Source: Armigeres subalbatus (lineage: Eukaryota > Arthropoda > Insecta > Diptera > Culicidae). Taken from it: a DNA stretch of 64,000 nt. The notes under the pieces are model-generated. The model was not told the origin of the DNA and made no database searches. It saw only the letters and a list, made by a program, of their open reading frames with translations. Each line of letters opens with the position of its first letter. Position 1 is the stretch's first letter. The stretch spans positions 620,001 through 684,000 of the forward strand of contig NW_026943327.1 of assembly GCF_024139115.2 (NCBI RefSeq), written 5' to 3'. Both the position numbers and the translations under genes were made by a program. Below are positions 1-9,815 of this stretch, piece by piece.

Positions 1-918
1 GAATGTTCCTTTTGATCCAGTCGATCGCTGACTGCTACTATCTGCAAGAGCAACTAGATCTCTTCGCCAGTTGGTGCCTGCTAAATCGCTTGACACTGAA
101 TCCTACCAAGAAGTGTTCCGTCATCACCTTTTCACGAAAGAGGCAACCGATCACATTCGCCTACAACCTGCACGGTACGACAATCGGGCGCGTGAATCAA
201 GTGAAGGATCTGAGAGTTATTTTAGATTCGCAATTAACATTCAAGCAGCATGTGTCGTATATTGTCGAGAAAGTCCCTCGTTCGCTCCACACTGGAATAT
301 TGTGCAGCAGTTTGGAGCCTGGCCTACAACAATGGATCTGATAGAGTACAATCCGTCCAGCGTCGCTTCCTTCGTTTCGCGCTTTGAAAGCTTCCTTGGA
401 GGGATCCGTTACAATTCACGAGAGCAGATGTCGTTTAATAGATCTCGAGCTGCTCCGCACCAGAAGAAATACAGCAAGGGCAATGACGATTGCTGACACG
501 CTTCAGGGTCGAATTGATTGTGAAGCCATCTTGGAGCGAATTGATATTAACGTTCAGCAACGCACGCTTCGCAACAACGTAAAGCTTCGGTTGCCTTTAC
601 AACGTACTAGTTATGGCCTGCAAGGAGGATAGTGGCTTACAACGGATCTTCAATAGAGTGGCCCCGTTGTTCGACTTCAACAGTACACGTGATATGCTTC
701 GTCATAAGTTTTCGTCATTCTTTTTTAACAGGTCTCCGTGACACTGTGAAGATGAATGTAGATTATTGATTGTTATTTCTGTTCTATTTTTATTTTGTTT
801 TACTTTTATTTGCTGACCTGATTTGTATCTCTGTTTTTTTTTTGTTTTATATTATTACCAACATCATTGGGGCTATCTTAAGCCTGTTGATGGATAAGAA
901 GAATAAATAAATAAAACC
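1..918 (+). pseudogene. 3' part of a non-LTR retrotransposon (LINE), Jockey/I-like
   Basis: The open stretch from the left edge to about 340 encodes the region just after the reverse transcriptase catalytic core. It contains LDLFASWCLLNRLTLNPTKK and VNQVKDLRVILDSQLTFKQH, which is the usual order in Jockey/I-type LINEs. The frame then breaks. A second frame at about 384-632 carries the C-terminal domain (ESRCRLIDLELL, ADTLQGRIDCEAIL). A 3' UTR follows and ends in an AAATAAATAAA tail near 918. The 5' part lies outside the window. The frameshift after about 300 and an early stop make it a dead copy. The clade is uncertain (Jockey versus I/Loner group), but the LINE call is firm. Confidence 0.85.
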
Positions 919-1090
919 AAGGATGGGCTCAGGCCGGGATCAAGGTATATGCATTTTTGGAGTGGGTCTGACGGTAGTTTGGTAGCACTGCACTGGTTGA
1001 TTTGGTTGGGCCAATAAATTTCAACTTTGAAAAAGGTCAGTTGTCATCGTGACTGAAATCCCTCGCTGCAGATTCTCGTATTCAGCATGC
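915..1090 (+). repeat. Dispersed repeat A, copy 1
   Basis: This stretch matches the reverse complement of 4331-4450 plus about 4650-4690. Shared blocks include AATAAATTTCAACTTTGA and CAGATTCTCGTATTCA. It starts directly after the LINE tail. No coding potential is seen. The other copy has a MITE inserted in it, so this copy is the empty-site reference. Confidence 0.6.
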
Positions 1091-2064
1091 CGTCATTTCA
1101 AATACTAACTCTCGTTAAAAGCTTTACCAGTTTATAAAGATTTAAGAGGAAAAATCAAATTCAAATTATGGTAACTCATAGAATATTCAACGCTTCACAA
1201 GAATATTCATGATACAAGATTCTGGTTTACTGAAATCGTATATATCACTGGATCAAATGACTGCCTTATCATTTGCATTTCCTATTCCTTCATATTTTTC
1301 ACTTCATTCCAGGTAAATTATAAAAAAGACATTTCTAAATTAGGGGAACATGCGCCTGAGCTGATATTCTGGAACCTATGTCAGTAATTCACGGAACATG
1401 GCCTCCCGGAAATACGTCAAACGACTGATTATGAACGCTAGTAACATTTTGGTTTTATGCTGGTTTTATAACACTCTTGAAGAGTAAATTATGGTCTTCA
1501 AGAGCGTTATAAAACTTTAAATGTTTTATGTAGTGTGGAATGTAGTCCCCGAGAGAATCGTCTGATAAAATCTTGAATTTGAATCACTTTGAACCAGTGA
1601 ATTTGAGAATACTTTGTCATCATTTCCCATAGCGGAAGTCTGGATTTCGGCGCCCCCTTAGACCTGGCGCCCTTGGCGGGGGCCAACCACATGCTACGAC
1701 GCTGCTGACGATCGATATGATTAATGGGAAATGATCATGAATAATAAAAGTTTCAAGCGCTTATATGAAAACTCTATTCTTTCGCTATCCGATGGGTATA
1801 ACTGATCAATAAAAAATGTGCTTAACCTTCCGGGACTCGCATTGTTGTAAAAAGTACAACACGCTGAGTAAAAATGAGATACCTTTTTAGTCAGTTGACC
1901 AATTTGCACCAAACCACCATGTATTCCTCAAAAAATTAGTTCTTCGTCAATTGAGAAGAAAATAAAAGTGATACGATAGAACGAGTAAATATAGCTAAAT
2001 GAAAGGCTCAGGTATACAGGGAAGAGTGACCAATAATGAATTGAATTATACATTTATTCCATTA
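1091..2064. other. Non-coding stretch with a short hairpin
   Basis: No gene is seen here. A 21-bp inverted repeat (1463-1483 paired with 1495-1515, one mismatch, 11-nt loop) could form a hairpin. A small GC-richer patch around 1645-1695 contains CGCCCCCTTAGACC and resembles nothing I can name. The terminal motif of a TTAA-type MITE lies at 1822-1840 and is listed separately. Confidence 0.5.
1822..1860 (+). mobile_element. One end of a TTAA-flanked MITE (CCTTCCGGGACTCGC family)
   Basis: TTAA at 1822-1825 is followed by CCTTCCGGGACTCGCA and then TTGTAAAAAGTACAAC. The same end sequence recurs at 9693, 23152 and (inverted) 59658-59674, the last again next to TTAA. A TTAA target and an end starting CCTT fit piggyBac-like elements by established rules. 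The opposite end is not found within a few hundred bases, so this is a partial copy. Confidence 0.4.
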
Positions 2065-2560
2065 ACAATTCATCTTAAAGTAGCGCGACTTTTTCTATAT
2101 CATTTCTGACAATAACCTTGGAGTTAATTCGCTGTTCTCACTCATCTATGACCGTAGGTGGCTACCAGATGGCCTTCCGGAAACGGAACGCTCGTACAAA
2201 TCATCATTGTTTTCTAAATTATTTCTGATGGTGATCTTTGAGTTAATACAAAGCTCTTACACTGCTATGACAACAGTGGCCACCAGACAGCCTTCTGGAG
2301 AATCCGGAACATACGTAAGTGGCCATTTTGGATAGTTCATCCTAGAGTAGCGCAATTTGCTCTAAACCATGTCTGACGGTGATTTTAGAGTTAATTCATA
2401 GTTTTTACTCTGCAATGACCGCAAGTGGCTACCAAACGGCTTCTGCAAATCTGGAACGTTCGTGAAAATGGTTGTTTTGAACAGTTTGTCATAGACCAAC
2501 ATTTTTCTTCTAAACCATTTCTGATAATGACTAGGGAGTTAGTCAATGCTCTTTACCACA
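2065..2560. repeat. Diverged tandem repeat, about 148-bp period
   Basis: The block GAGTTA recurs at 2121, 2240, 2388 and 2536, each time within a conserved context: CTAAACCATTTCTGA upstream and TGGCTACCA and GGAACG.TCGT downstream. The spacings are 119, 148 and 148 bp, so the first interval carries a deletion of about 29 bp. Roughly 3.5 copies are present. None of the frames stays open. Confidence 0.7.
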
Positions 2561-3527
2561 CATTATTGTATAGAGTTTACCATCACTATAGGTAGGGTAT
2601 CTGTTCCTATATTAATAACAATAAGGCAATGCGCATATGAAATGCATTGATTTCTCACCCAATAATCAAGAAACATGAGAATAATTATGCTCGGCTCGCG
2701 TAATTTTTAATTGAATACAATTTGGTAACTTCAAAAATGAAATTTTTGTCACATCATAAAAGTATCTGAAATCTAAAAAATCTAGACCGGTCTTGTATTT
2801 GAACCCAGCTACCATCAATATGAGCTTGCTTTGTAGACGCATATCATATTGCTGCTGCTATAAAAAAATAAAGGGATTCAATTCTTTTAAAAAAGGAAAC
2901 TTAATTTCACTTTTATGACAAGTTTCAAAAATTAAGAGTAGGAAAAAAGCTCTTCTTGTCAGATATCTGTGGGCCGCACATGCATCACGGAGAGCCGCTG
3001 GTACCCTATTTTGCTCCGGGCAATTTTGGCCACTCAGTTTGGCGATCCTGCTAGGTTATTTTTGGACTATCAGGATACAAAGTAATCCTGAAGCTGTTTT
3101 CATAGAGCGATTTGAATTAAAGTACATAATTTGAGAGGAATTAAATGTGTTGTGCTTTGGAAAATCATCGCTTCTGGAAGTACAATACTATTATGCATAA
3201 CTCAACCATATTAGTTTGGAGTTACCGAGTTTTCACGAATCATAAATTGTTTATTTATACCAAATTATAAATCAGCATGACCCAAAGCCCATGATAGCTC
3301 TCTATTTTGAGAACATTTTCCCAAATTTTTCACGAAAAACCTAAACTAAAAAGGCATATAAGTTTTCTGATTATTATTATATAATCAGTATCAGAATAAT
3401 AATTAAATATTATATGATAAATTATATCATTAACGATTATTGATTGATCATATTTTTGGATGATTAGTGACAACTCATTATTCATCATTGGTTTTTAAAT
3501 ATAGGTTTGATTAATCATTAATGTTTT
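2561..3527. other. AT-rich non-coding stretch
   Basis: No coding region is visible. A weak tRNA-like SINE remnant sits at 2775-2855 and is listed separately. The segment 3361-3500 is very AT-rich with runs of ATTATT and TTAATCAT. Confidence 0.5.
2775..2855 (-). mobile_element. Degenerate tRNA-derived SINE head
   Basis: Read on the minus strand it contains TGGTAGCTGGGTTCAAATAC followed by a GACCGGTCTAG block, and upstream GCGTCTACAAAGCAAGCTCA. This is the order seen in the Feilai copies at 27.4 and 34.9 kb (GGCTACAAAGCAAGACCATG, then the B-box-like GGTTCGATTCC). It is strongly diverged and lacks a clear tail. Confidence 0.4.
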
Positions 3528-3582
3528 CCCGTAACACGGTAGATCACTTTGACGTAGTGTGTTGCGGGGTAAGATCTACCAA
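3528..3582 (+). repeat. Fragment related to the retroposon at 42802-43195
   Basis: GTGTGTTGCGGGGTAAGATC and neighbouring bases match the reverse complement of 43130-43190 (GGTAGATCTTACACCGTAAC) over about 50 bases. Only this short block is shared, so it could be an old fragment of the same family. A 9-bp inverted repeat (GCCCTAGCT/AGCTAGGGC, 3588-3619) follows directly. Confidence 0.4.
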
Positions 3583-4330
3583 ACAGAGCCCTAGCTTAAT
3601 CCATTTTTCTAGCTAGGGCAATAAGTTAAGGTAATTAAGGATTCATCGTATTTAGTCCCCGCTACCAACCGCAGTCTCAGAAATAAAACATAATTAATGT
3701 TACCTTGCAGACAATTGAAAGACTCGAATTCCTCTTGTTTGAGGCTAAACTGTATGCAGCGGAAACAACTTTTCAAGCAATTTGTTAAAAAACCTCGCTA
3801 CAATAGACCTAACAACAGGTCGCAGTGGCACACCCGAACAGGAAAAAAAATCATTAATGTTCTGCCTCACACTCGTTCGGAGGATGACTTCCGATGCCAT
3901 AGAGGAACAGGCCCCATTACATCCGAGGCAAACCGGTTTTTTGTTACTCATTCCTTTGTATTTATTGTAATTGAGATGAACGCAACAAAGCTAGGTTTAA
4001 AATTATTAAGATTAGGTAAAATAAGGGTCAACACAACAGGAAGGAAGGAAACACTGAGATTTTCACATTTGGATGAAACATCTCATCTTTTTGGAGTAGG
4101 AAAAACGCTTTAACGGCTATGATGTACCAAGCGCCTCCACGCCCGGTCCATAACAAAATGTTGATTAACCGACATCTGTTACCATTACATTATTATGTTT
4201 GTACCTTTTGTGGTAAGCACGTCAGATACACTATGCCCAGGGAGTCGAGGATGCGTTTGAATGGAAAAACGCGTATAATAATTTCTATATAATCTAATAA
4301 CGCTTCGAACGAGACAATTATCTAAAGACA
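3583..4330. other. Unassigned stretch with an unrecognised open frame
   Basis: A 138-codon open frame runs from 3697 to 4113 on the plus strand. It is rich in K, R and N and contains no motif I recognise. Overlapping open frames on both strands suggest a chance opening or a very old transposon remnant. It has no recognisable promoter context. I do not call it a gene. Confidence 0.35.
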
Positions 4331-4700
4331 TGTTGAATACGAGAATCTGCATCGAGGGATTTCAGTTATGATCGCATCTGATCTACTTCAAAGTTGAAAT
4401 TTATTGACCTAACCAAGTCAACCAATGGCATCAAGCAATCGATAGACCCACACGCAAAAAAAGCGTTCGCGAATTTGTGTACTTACGAGTTCACGGTGTA
4501 TTTTTTCGGGATCAACAGTCACGGATTCGGGAATACAGTCACGTTTTCTGGAACGTTCTGGAAAACGTGACTGGTGTTCCCGAATCCATGAATTAAATCA
4601 CGGTGTATTTTTGCTGGTTCACGAATTCGGGAACGCTTTTTTTTGCGTGCACTCTAGGAATTTATATATCTTGATCCGAATAAGTCTGGAGTTTTTTTTT
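4331..4700 (-). repeat. Dispersed repeat A, copy 2, interrupted by a MITE
   Basis: Positions 4331-4450 are the inverted counterpart of about 962-1090. Homology resumes after the foldback element at about 4650 (ATATATCTTGATCCG against ATATACCTTGATCCC in copy 1). Comparing the two copies shows where the MITE landed and suggests a CAC target duplication. Confidence 0.6.
4451..4649. mobile_element. Foldback MITE B, copy 1
   Basis: This is an almost continuous palindrome. It begins CACGCAAAAAAAGCGTTC and ends with the complement, with inner arms sharing TTCACGGTGTATTTTT and TTCGGGAA. The centre reads GGAACGTTCTGGAAAACGTG. A second copy lies at 41598-41799. There is no coding capacity. Insertion into repeat A is shown by comparison with 915-1090. 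Confidence 0.75.
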
Positions 4701-4750
4701 CTTGATTTGACTTGGTCCAATCGCTTATTTTCATTTATGGTCCAGTAGTT

Positions 4751-4955
4751 TTACTTGGAAGTTGGCTTTCTCAGTCTGAAGAATCAGGACGATGGTTTTT
4801 TACTTGTCCGACGTTGCAGTTGTTGTAGACCTTGAAAATGGCCACAACCTATGAGCCGAAACATCGGGCAAGTAAAAAAAATCATCCTGATTCTTCAGAC
4901 TGAGAAATCCAACTTGCGAGTATTACATCTTATAAGTCGAAAAAGCCCTTCCAAT
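4751..4955 (+). mobile_element. Hairpin insertion, Penelope-like terminal repeat (tentative)
   Basis: Arms of about 57 bp (starting AAGTTGGCTTTCTCAGTCTG at 4757) pair with sequence ending at 4914. The block is flanked by the 10-bp direct repeat TCCAGTAGTT (4741-4750 and 4956-4965). An unpaired tail of about 40 bp (4915-4955) follows the right arm. The loop and right arm contain a TGAAAATGGCC...GAGCCGAAACATCGG block, similar to the blocks at 5544 and 19354. Hairpin, tail and a GAAAC motif resemble the terminal repeats of Penelope-like elements. The family call is inference. Confidence 0.5.
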
Positions 4956-4965
4956 TCCAGTAGTT

Positions 4966-5360
4966 ATTTCAAACTACAGACCAATGTCTAACGGTGATTC
5001 CGAAGGTCATTTGACCAGCTCAAAAGTAGGGTTCTTCTTGATGCGACAACGTCCGATATTGATCAAACCACTGACTGGCACACTTGAGAAATGGATTTAT
5101 TGGCCTAGCTAGATCCGTTAGTTCGTGAATTCACAACAAGGAAGTCAGGATTTTTTTGTTGGTTACACATTCACTACTGGATCCATTTTGTTCTATTTGC
5201 GTAGGTTCATTCAATCTTTCAGAAAATCCTTGAAGCTGTTTAATAACCCTTACACCTATTGGAACACATGCAGATTATAGGGGCTTAAAAAATTCAACAA
5301 TAAAGCAAACATTTAATAAATCCAGCACGCAAAAAACGGTTAATTTTTAAAATATCCCAG
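4966..5360. other. Non-coding stretch
   Basis: No gene, repeat or clear element end was recognised here. Confidence 0.4.
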
Positions 5361-5640
5361 TTCTTATCCTGCTATTTTTTTGAACATGCATGAAAGTAAG
5401 GGGCGCCCAATAACGGTTTCGCCAAGGGCGCTGAGAGTCCACGCAACGCTCTGCCCACGGTATAGAAAATAAATCGGTTTCAGACAAGACGAATATCCAG
5501 TCTTATTAAACCACACTGATGGCAAGTGAACGTTTTTCAATATCTGATGATGGCTGAATGGAGTAAGCCGAAACGTTATTATAAACGGAAATTGTGTATT
5601 TTTCATCATCGATAAAAATCAACAAACTAGAAAATATAAA
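5361..5640 (+). mobile_element. Penelope-like terminal repeat fragment (tentative)
   Basis: This stretch contains CTGATGATGGCT, a 10-nt loop, then AGCCGAAACGTTA, followed by sequence like GTATTTTTCATCATCGAT. The analogous position in the elements at 4751 and 19241 reads AAAATCATCCTGATT and AAAATCATTCAG, so the three look related. No flanking direct repeat was found. Confidence 0.4.
5529..5577 (+). ncRNA. Hammerhead-ribozyme-like core
   Basis: The sequence shows CTGATGA (5544-5550), a possible stem II (GGCT 5552-5555 with AGCC 5566-5569) and GAAA (5570-5573). AACG (5529-5532) can pair with CGTT (5574-5577) as stem III. One extra T separates CTGATGA from stem II, and the segment that should form stem I (5535-5543) pairs poorly. 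Hammerhead motifs are known in Penelope-like terminal repeats. Whether this copy could cleave is doubtful. Confidence 0.3.
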
Positions 5641-5763
5641 GTTTTACCGCACCAAAAGAGACGAATATTGTTTAGCTTTCTGCCGTCGCCAAACGAATAT
5701 GATTTTCACTTTGAAGAAAATATTTCTCGGCTCAACCTTCACTTCTAAAAAAATGTGGTCCTG

Positions 5764-6270
5764 AAAAGAACCGATTTATTTTCAATAATGATTCTTCTCA
5801 ATCACTAACAGTAACAAAACCAAATCAGAATTTTGAGAAAAAGTTTCATTTGACTGCTACTGATGCCATCCTTGCGAATTTATTTTTGCAGTGTTTCTCT
5901 CTGACACGCGCTCGTGATTCGTCTATGACCGGCAATTTGCAAAAAAAATTGTGGCTTGAGAGCTGCTTTCACCGAGGATTGCCAATCGATACTGCCATAG
6001 ACGCCATTGTAGCGAAACAGCCGTCGTAATGTTGCGAGAAAATTTTGCGTGTGTCAGAGATGGCATCAGTAGGATTTAAATGAAATTTACTTGCAAGATT
6101 CTGATTTATTTTGATTGCTGTTGGCAGCAGAATCAGAAGCGCCCGTCGAAAAAAGATGCTGGAAAAAATATTTTTAAAATTTTCATTGAATTTGCTTTCA
6201 AGATTCTGATTGGGTTTTATTGTTGTTTGTGATTGGGAAGGCAGATTATTGAAAATAAATCAATTCTTTT
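5764..6270. mobile_element. Nested foldback element
   Basis: The outer arms match over about 80 bp: GATTTATTTTCAATAAT near 5772 pairs with 6240-6262, and CCAAATCAGAATTTTGA near 5821 pairs with AAGATTCTGATTGGG near 6199. An inner pair also exists: GTTTCATTTGACTGCTACTG to 5870 against 6060-6088. Two sets of arms suggest either one foldback inserted in another or an internally duplicated MITE. No coding capacity. Confidence 0.55.
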
Positions 6271-6655
6271 AAATCCTTCTTTCCATACCAAAGAAAGCTG
6301 ATCCAAAGAGACAATTCTTCAAAATATGAAATACAATCGCTAAATGACGGTAGAAAGGTTATTCGTATCGATGGCCTTACTTTGCTCAACGTTTACTTGT
6401 ACACAACCCTACTGATTTTTGTTTTAATACGAACATCAAAATCGACTAGACTAAAAAACTTAAAATAATTTTCTTATCAAAATCGAGCCAATAAATTTAT
6501 TTCAACACACACACATCCTAAGGCAACTTACCACTTTTGAACATCCAAATCTTGACCTTCTATCTAAAAATAGTCTTGCATGGTTAAATGACTATTTTTT
6601 TCCTTTAACTTTCACTAATTAATGTGTAACATTTCCTCTAAGACGCTCGCAAATA
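6271..6655. other. AT-rich non-coding stretch
   Basis: No gene is seen. There is a short ACACACACA run at about 6506-6515. Confidence 0.4.
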
Positions 6656-7272
6656 ATTGATCACAGTCTTGCATGCCTCCTCCAGGGTGCTTGGAGTCTT
6701 GCATTACCCTCAACACTTCGCTGAAGGTACTCATGGACCGCCCTTCTAAACCTCCGTGGCGTTAGGTCATGCTGCGATGCTCCATTCTCTTCGCTGCCAT
6801 TCCCTGTTACCTATTAACCCGTGGACCAGCGGTAGAAAAATCTCCTCCTGTAATGCTGGACAGTTTTGCGCAAATCTTACATACCTCCAGATAGCGGTCA
6901 GAGTCAATATTTGAGTCTCGGAGGGTTCTCACATCTATGACACCTGAGAAATGCTGACCATCCACCAAAACATGAACGATTTGAGAACACGTATCGCCGT
7001 TTGAATGCATCCAGGTGTGCTTTCGAATATTATTGTGAGCAAAATTACTTTGGCTTCTGCAGAATTGACTAGCGACTAGCGTTGCGTGGAGCCTTTCCTT
7101 CTTAAAAGACTGGGCGAAAGAACACTTGCGTTCCAACCTGTGCATTTGCGTCCTAAGTGATGAGTTTCACAATTCCCAATTGTCGACAATTCCCAGATTG
7201 TCGATATCCCAGAATTTAAGAATTTCCTGGAATACATTCTCGGCTGCTTGGGCATAGTCCAAGATTCATAGG

Positions 7273-7369
7273 AAAGCTTTCATTGAATAACTGTGGTAAT
7301 GCTTATATAACACTAAGCTAAAAATCAGTTTTCCAGTTCGAATGTAGAGCCAATGAAAAAGAAAAGGAC
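7273..7369 (+). mobile_element. Tail part of a tRNA-derived SINE
   Basis: Blocks AAAGCTTTCATTGAATAACTG and GTTCGAATGTAGAGCCA (shortened here) match the minus strand of 24.87-24.99 kb (AAAGCTTTCAATTAATAACTG, GTTGGAATGTAGAGCCA). It lacks the tRNA-like head, so it is 5'-truncated. Confidence 0.5.
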
Positions 7370-7483
7370 AAATCGATGAAAGAAATCAATGCTTAGGCCA
7401 TGTGGGGAGATAACGCTTCAAACGAATCATGCCTACCGCATCTGACTGGTTTAACGCAAAGGGGTTAAACAATGCCTTCTTAA

Positions 7484-7704
7484 GGTTCCTCCTGACGGAA
7501 TCCAATTTCCAAAGTACTCGCTTTGTGAAGGGCACACCATTCGATACGGAAGCAACGCACAACTGTCATATTTATTTTTTCACGCATGCTGCGACGCAGC
7601 AAAGCTGAAAAAATAAAAATGACAGTTGTGCGTTGCTTCCGTATCGAATGGTGTGCCCTTGAAAACGCGAATACTTTGAAAATTGGATTCCGTCAGGAGT
7701 GACC
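7484..7704. mobile_element. TTAA-flanked foldback MITE
   Basis: TTAA at 7480-7483 and 7705-7708 flanks a near-complete hairpin. The ends begin GGTTCCTCCTGACGGAATCC and GGTCACTCCTGACGGAATCC. The arms continue to the centre (CACACCATTCGATACGGAAG on both sides) with a short loop near 7590. The TTAA target is typical of piggyBac-type elements. No coding capacity. Confidence 0.8.
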
Positions 7705-8479
7705 TTAAAATCAACGCGTATGCCTAACATAAGGCGAAGGGGAGAAAATACTTCTAGCGCAGAAATTGGCCTGATTTCGTCGACTTGACTTTTTTTTACA
7801 ATTTTGCAAATTTGACATTTTTTGATATATTAATTTTGTGCTTCGGTTTTGAGCACCCTTGAAAACTGGGCTAGTAATAAAAAATAAATAAATGAAAATC
7901 TCCTAATCCTGAAAAGGATTAATTTGTTTATTTCAATAGCTATGTGACACTTAAAAAAACTTTGTCGACTGCAGCTTATTGCGCGTAAATAGGTCAACGC
8001 AGTACCAGTATAAATCCTTAGTTTTCTGTGCAGTGAGCCGGAAATCGGGTCCATAGGCCCAAGTAGTGATTTACCCTATTACAAAACCAAACTCCATGTT
8101 CCACCTTATCCCCACCACTGTCGAAGATCGCAATAAGGTCCACTGCGCGGAATTTGCGTTCCCATGATCCTCGCCACCGGACCTCTTAAAGCGATGCAAC
8201 CCCCACATTATCCTTTTGCAGCTCATTAGCAAAAAAAGCAACTCGTGCTGATTCCATCAGGGCCATAACGTTCCATGTACTGACTTTCCAATCAGTTTCC
8301 TTTTAATATTGCCGTGTCTTTTGCCCATTGTTCAATTAGATTTTATATTTTCTGTATTTTCTATTAGATTTTTCAGAGTTGATGGTTCGGTCTTCGGTAC
8401 GTCGCCTTACCAGGGCTGTAACACCTAACCACGTGATGGGGTTACCAGCTTAGGAATAGCGTGACGTGACACCGCATTT

Positions 8480-8585
8480 CTTGTTCAGCTGCCTTATCTA
8501 TGAGATCTTCTTCTTCTATGACTCTACATTCCAACTAGAACTTGACCTGCTGTTCAACTTTTTGACATTTAATCAGTTGTTAAGT
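8480..8585 (-). mobile_element. Fragment of a tRNA-derived SINE
   Basis: TGACTCTACATTCCAACTAG and the following ACCTGCTGTTCAACTT match the body of the SINE at 24873-25135 in the same orientation. The head is not present. Confidence 0.45.
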
Positions 8586-9021
8586 GGCGTCCCAAAAATT
8601 ATGTGAAACTAGCAACACTGGAAATTAAACACATGTAAATGCTTTCATACTGAAGGTATACGATTTGATTAGTTCAGAGTGGCGATGGAGCCTGTAGCTT
8701 GTAGATTAAACTGAAACTAGTTTGTAAGTTAGGTGCCGTTCATATACCACGTGGACAGGTTATGGTAAGTTATAGACACAGAGAGTCCCCCGCTCGGACA
8801 ATCGATCATATAAATTTTCAAAAATTCCGTTGAAAAAATCCGTCGCAACAATCACCAAAGAAACTACCTCTATCCATGAACGAAATAAAAAGAAAGCTCG
8901 AGCTGCCGCTAGAGGAGCAAAACAAAGCATGGTAGGATCAACAGCACGAACATGATTATTTTTGGCGCGCCCCACAAAAGAGGTAAATTCCATCAGGTGG
9001 ATAAATTTGAATTTATGTAAT
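8586..9021. other. Non-coding stretch
   Basis: A 77-codon minus-strand frame (8760-8993) has no recognisable domain. No repeat structure is evident. Confidence 0.35.
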
Positions 9022-9080
9022 GATCAGAGGCGAGCCAGCCTACGGCTGCAAAGTGGAAGCCTCTTTAATGAAGGAAAAAA
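9022..9080 (+). mobile_element. Very short SINE-like retroposon, copy 1
   Basis: CGAGCCAGCCTACGGCTG followed by CCTCTTTAATGAAGGAAAA matches the element at 28948-29016, which has a poly-A tail and a target duplication. This copy is more diverged and no duplication was found. Confidence 0.5.
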
Positions 9081-9099
9081 TATATTTAGGATAAAACGT

Positions 9100-9430
9100 C
9101 CTATCGTTGTGGTATGCCCTAATGTTGCGGTAGTGTTAAAGTAGTCCATTCTGGATATAATACCATTGAAAACAATTGTGGGTACGCTAAAACTCTTCGG
9201 ATTAACGACTAGAACAGCTTTTGTTTGACAAAATTCCGTTCAAAATGATGAAAAATCAACATTTTTGGTTAAAAATTTGAATCCCTTGAACCTATTATTG
9301 CGGTAGTGCTAAGGTTCTATTGTTGCGGTATCGATCTCCATAAGAATTACATGCAATACCGCAACAATAGGACTGACCTTCAAAAAATATCGCAACGATA
9401 GGCAACTGCGTCCTATTATTGCGGTAGTTT
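9100..9430. repeat. Cluster of a 15-bp motif, CCTATTNTTGCGGTA
   Basis: Seven matches with small changes occur in about 330 bp: near 9102, 9118, 9292, 9316 and 9411 on the plus strand, and near 9356 and 9391 inverted. The pair at about 9322 and 9356 forms a short palindrome. Spacing is irregular, so this is not a simple tandem repeat. It could be the end region of an element with many transposase sites, or nested ends. No coding sequence accompanies it. Confidence 0.55.
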
Positions 9431-9692
9431 GTTTCTATTGTGATAAAAACAAAACAACATAAGTTCAGCACAATTGACGTAATATTTACGCAACTATAGT
9501 TAACGAGCATCCTATTCAACTACTACAATGTGGAAATCGACCAACAGGTAATTTTTGAAGAATTTTTGTAATCAATTTTGTTTTGACACGATGCTTAACC
9601 CCTCCATAATAGGTCGTTTTACCCTATGTAATGAACTTAATCGCAAATCAGTTCCTGAAAACGAGTTGACATGAAAATGTAAACAGTCTTAT

Positions 9693-9815
9693 CCTTCCGG
9701 GATTCGCATGGTCCTGGATCACTCACGCCGTCCCGTCGCTCTTGAAAACAACAAGCGTGCTTTTTTCTAAGGTGTTGTACTTTTTACAAGCATCAACGGT
9801 GCGGGTCCCGGAAGG
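9693..9815. mobile_element. Small MITE with CCTTCCGGGA terminal repeats
   Basis: The left end CCTTCCGGGATTCGCA and right end TGCGGGTCCCGGAAGG are inverted repeats with one mismatch over 16 bp. The inner part contains TTGTACTTTTTACAAG, as in the partial copy at 1826. The flanks no longer show an intact TTAA. Confidence 0.6.

Larger units (their letters stand above)
6656..8310 (-). pseudogene. RTE-like LINE, endonuclease domain remnants
   Basis: Two minus-strand blocks look like the start and end of an apurinic-type endonuclease. About 8300-8045 encodes KVSTWNVMALMESAR and EVRWRGSWERKF, typical of the N-terminal part. About 7145-6810 encodes GDTCSQIVHVLVDGQHF and NIDSDRYLEV, the C-terminal part. 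In active relatives these read QIDHV and SDHY, so the Asp and the catalytic His are lost. The middle is disrupted by a SINE tail (7273-7369) and a MITE (7484-7704), with stops and frameshifts. No reverse transcriptase block remains. The RTE clade is likely but not certain. Confidence 0.7.

Noticed and set aside
3697..4113. A 138-codon protein gene
   Set aside because: No recognised domain, overlapping open frames on both strands and no gene-like context.
8760..8993. A 77-codon minus-strand gene
   Set aside because: No domain, no upstream signals, and an overlapping frame on the other strand.
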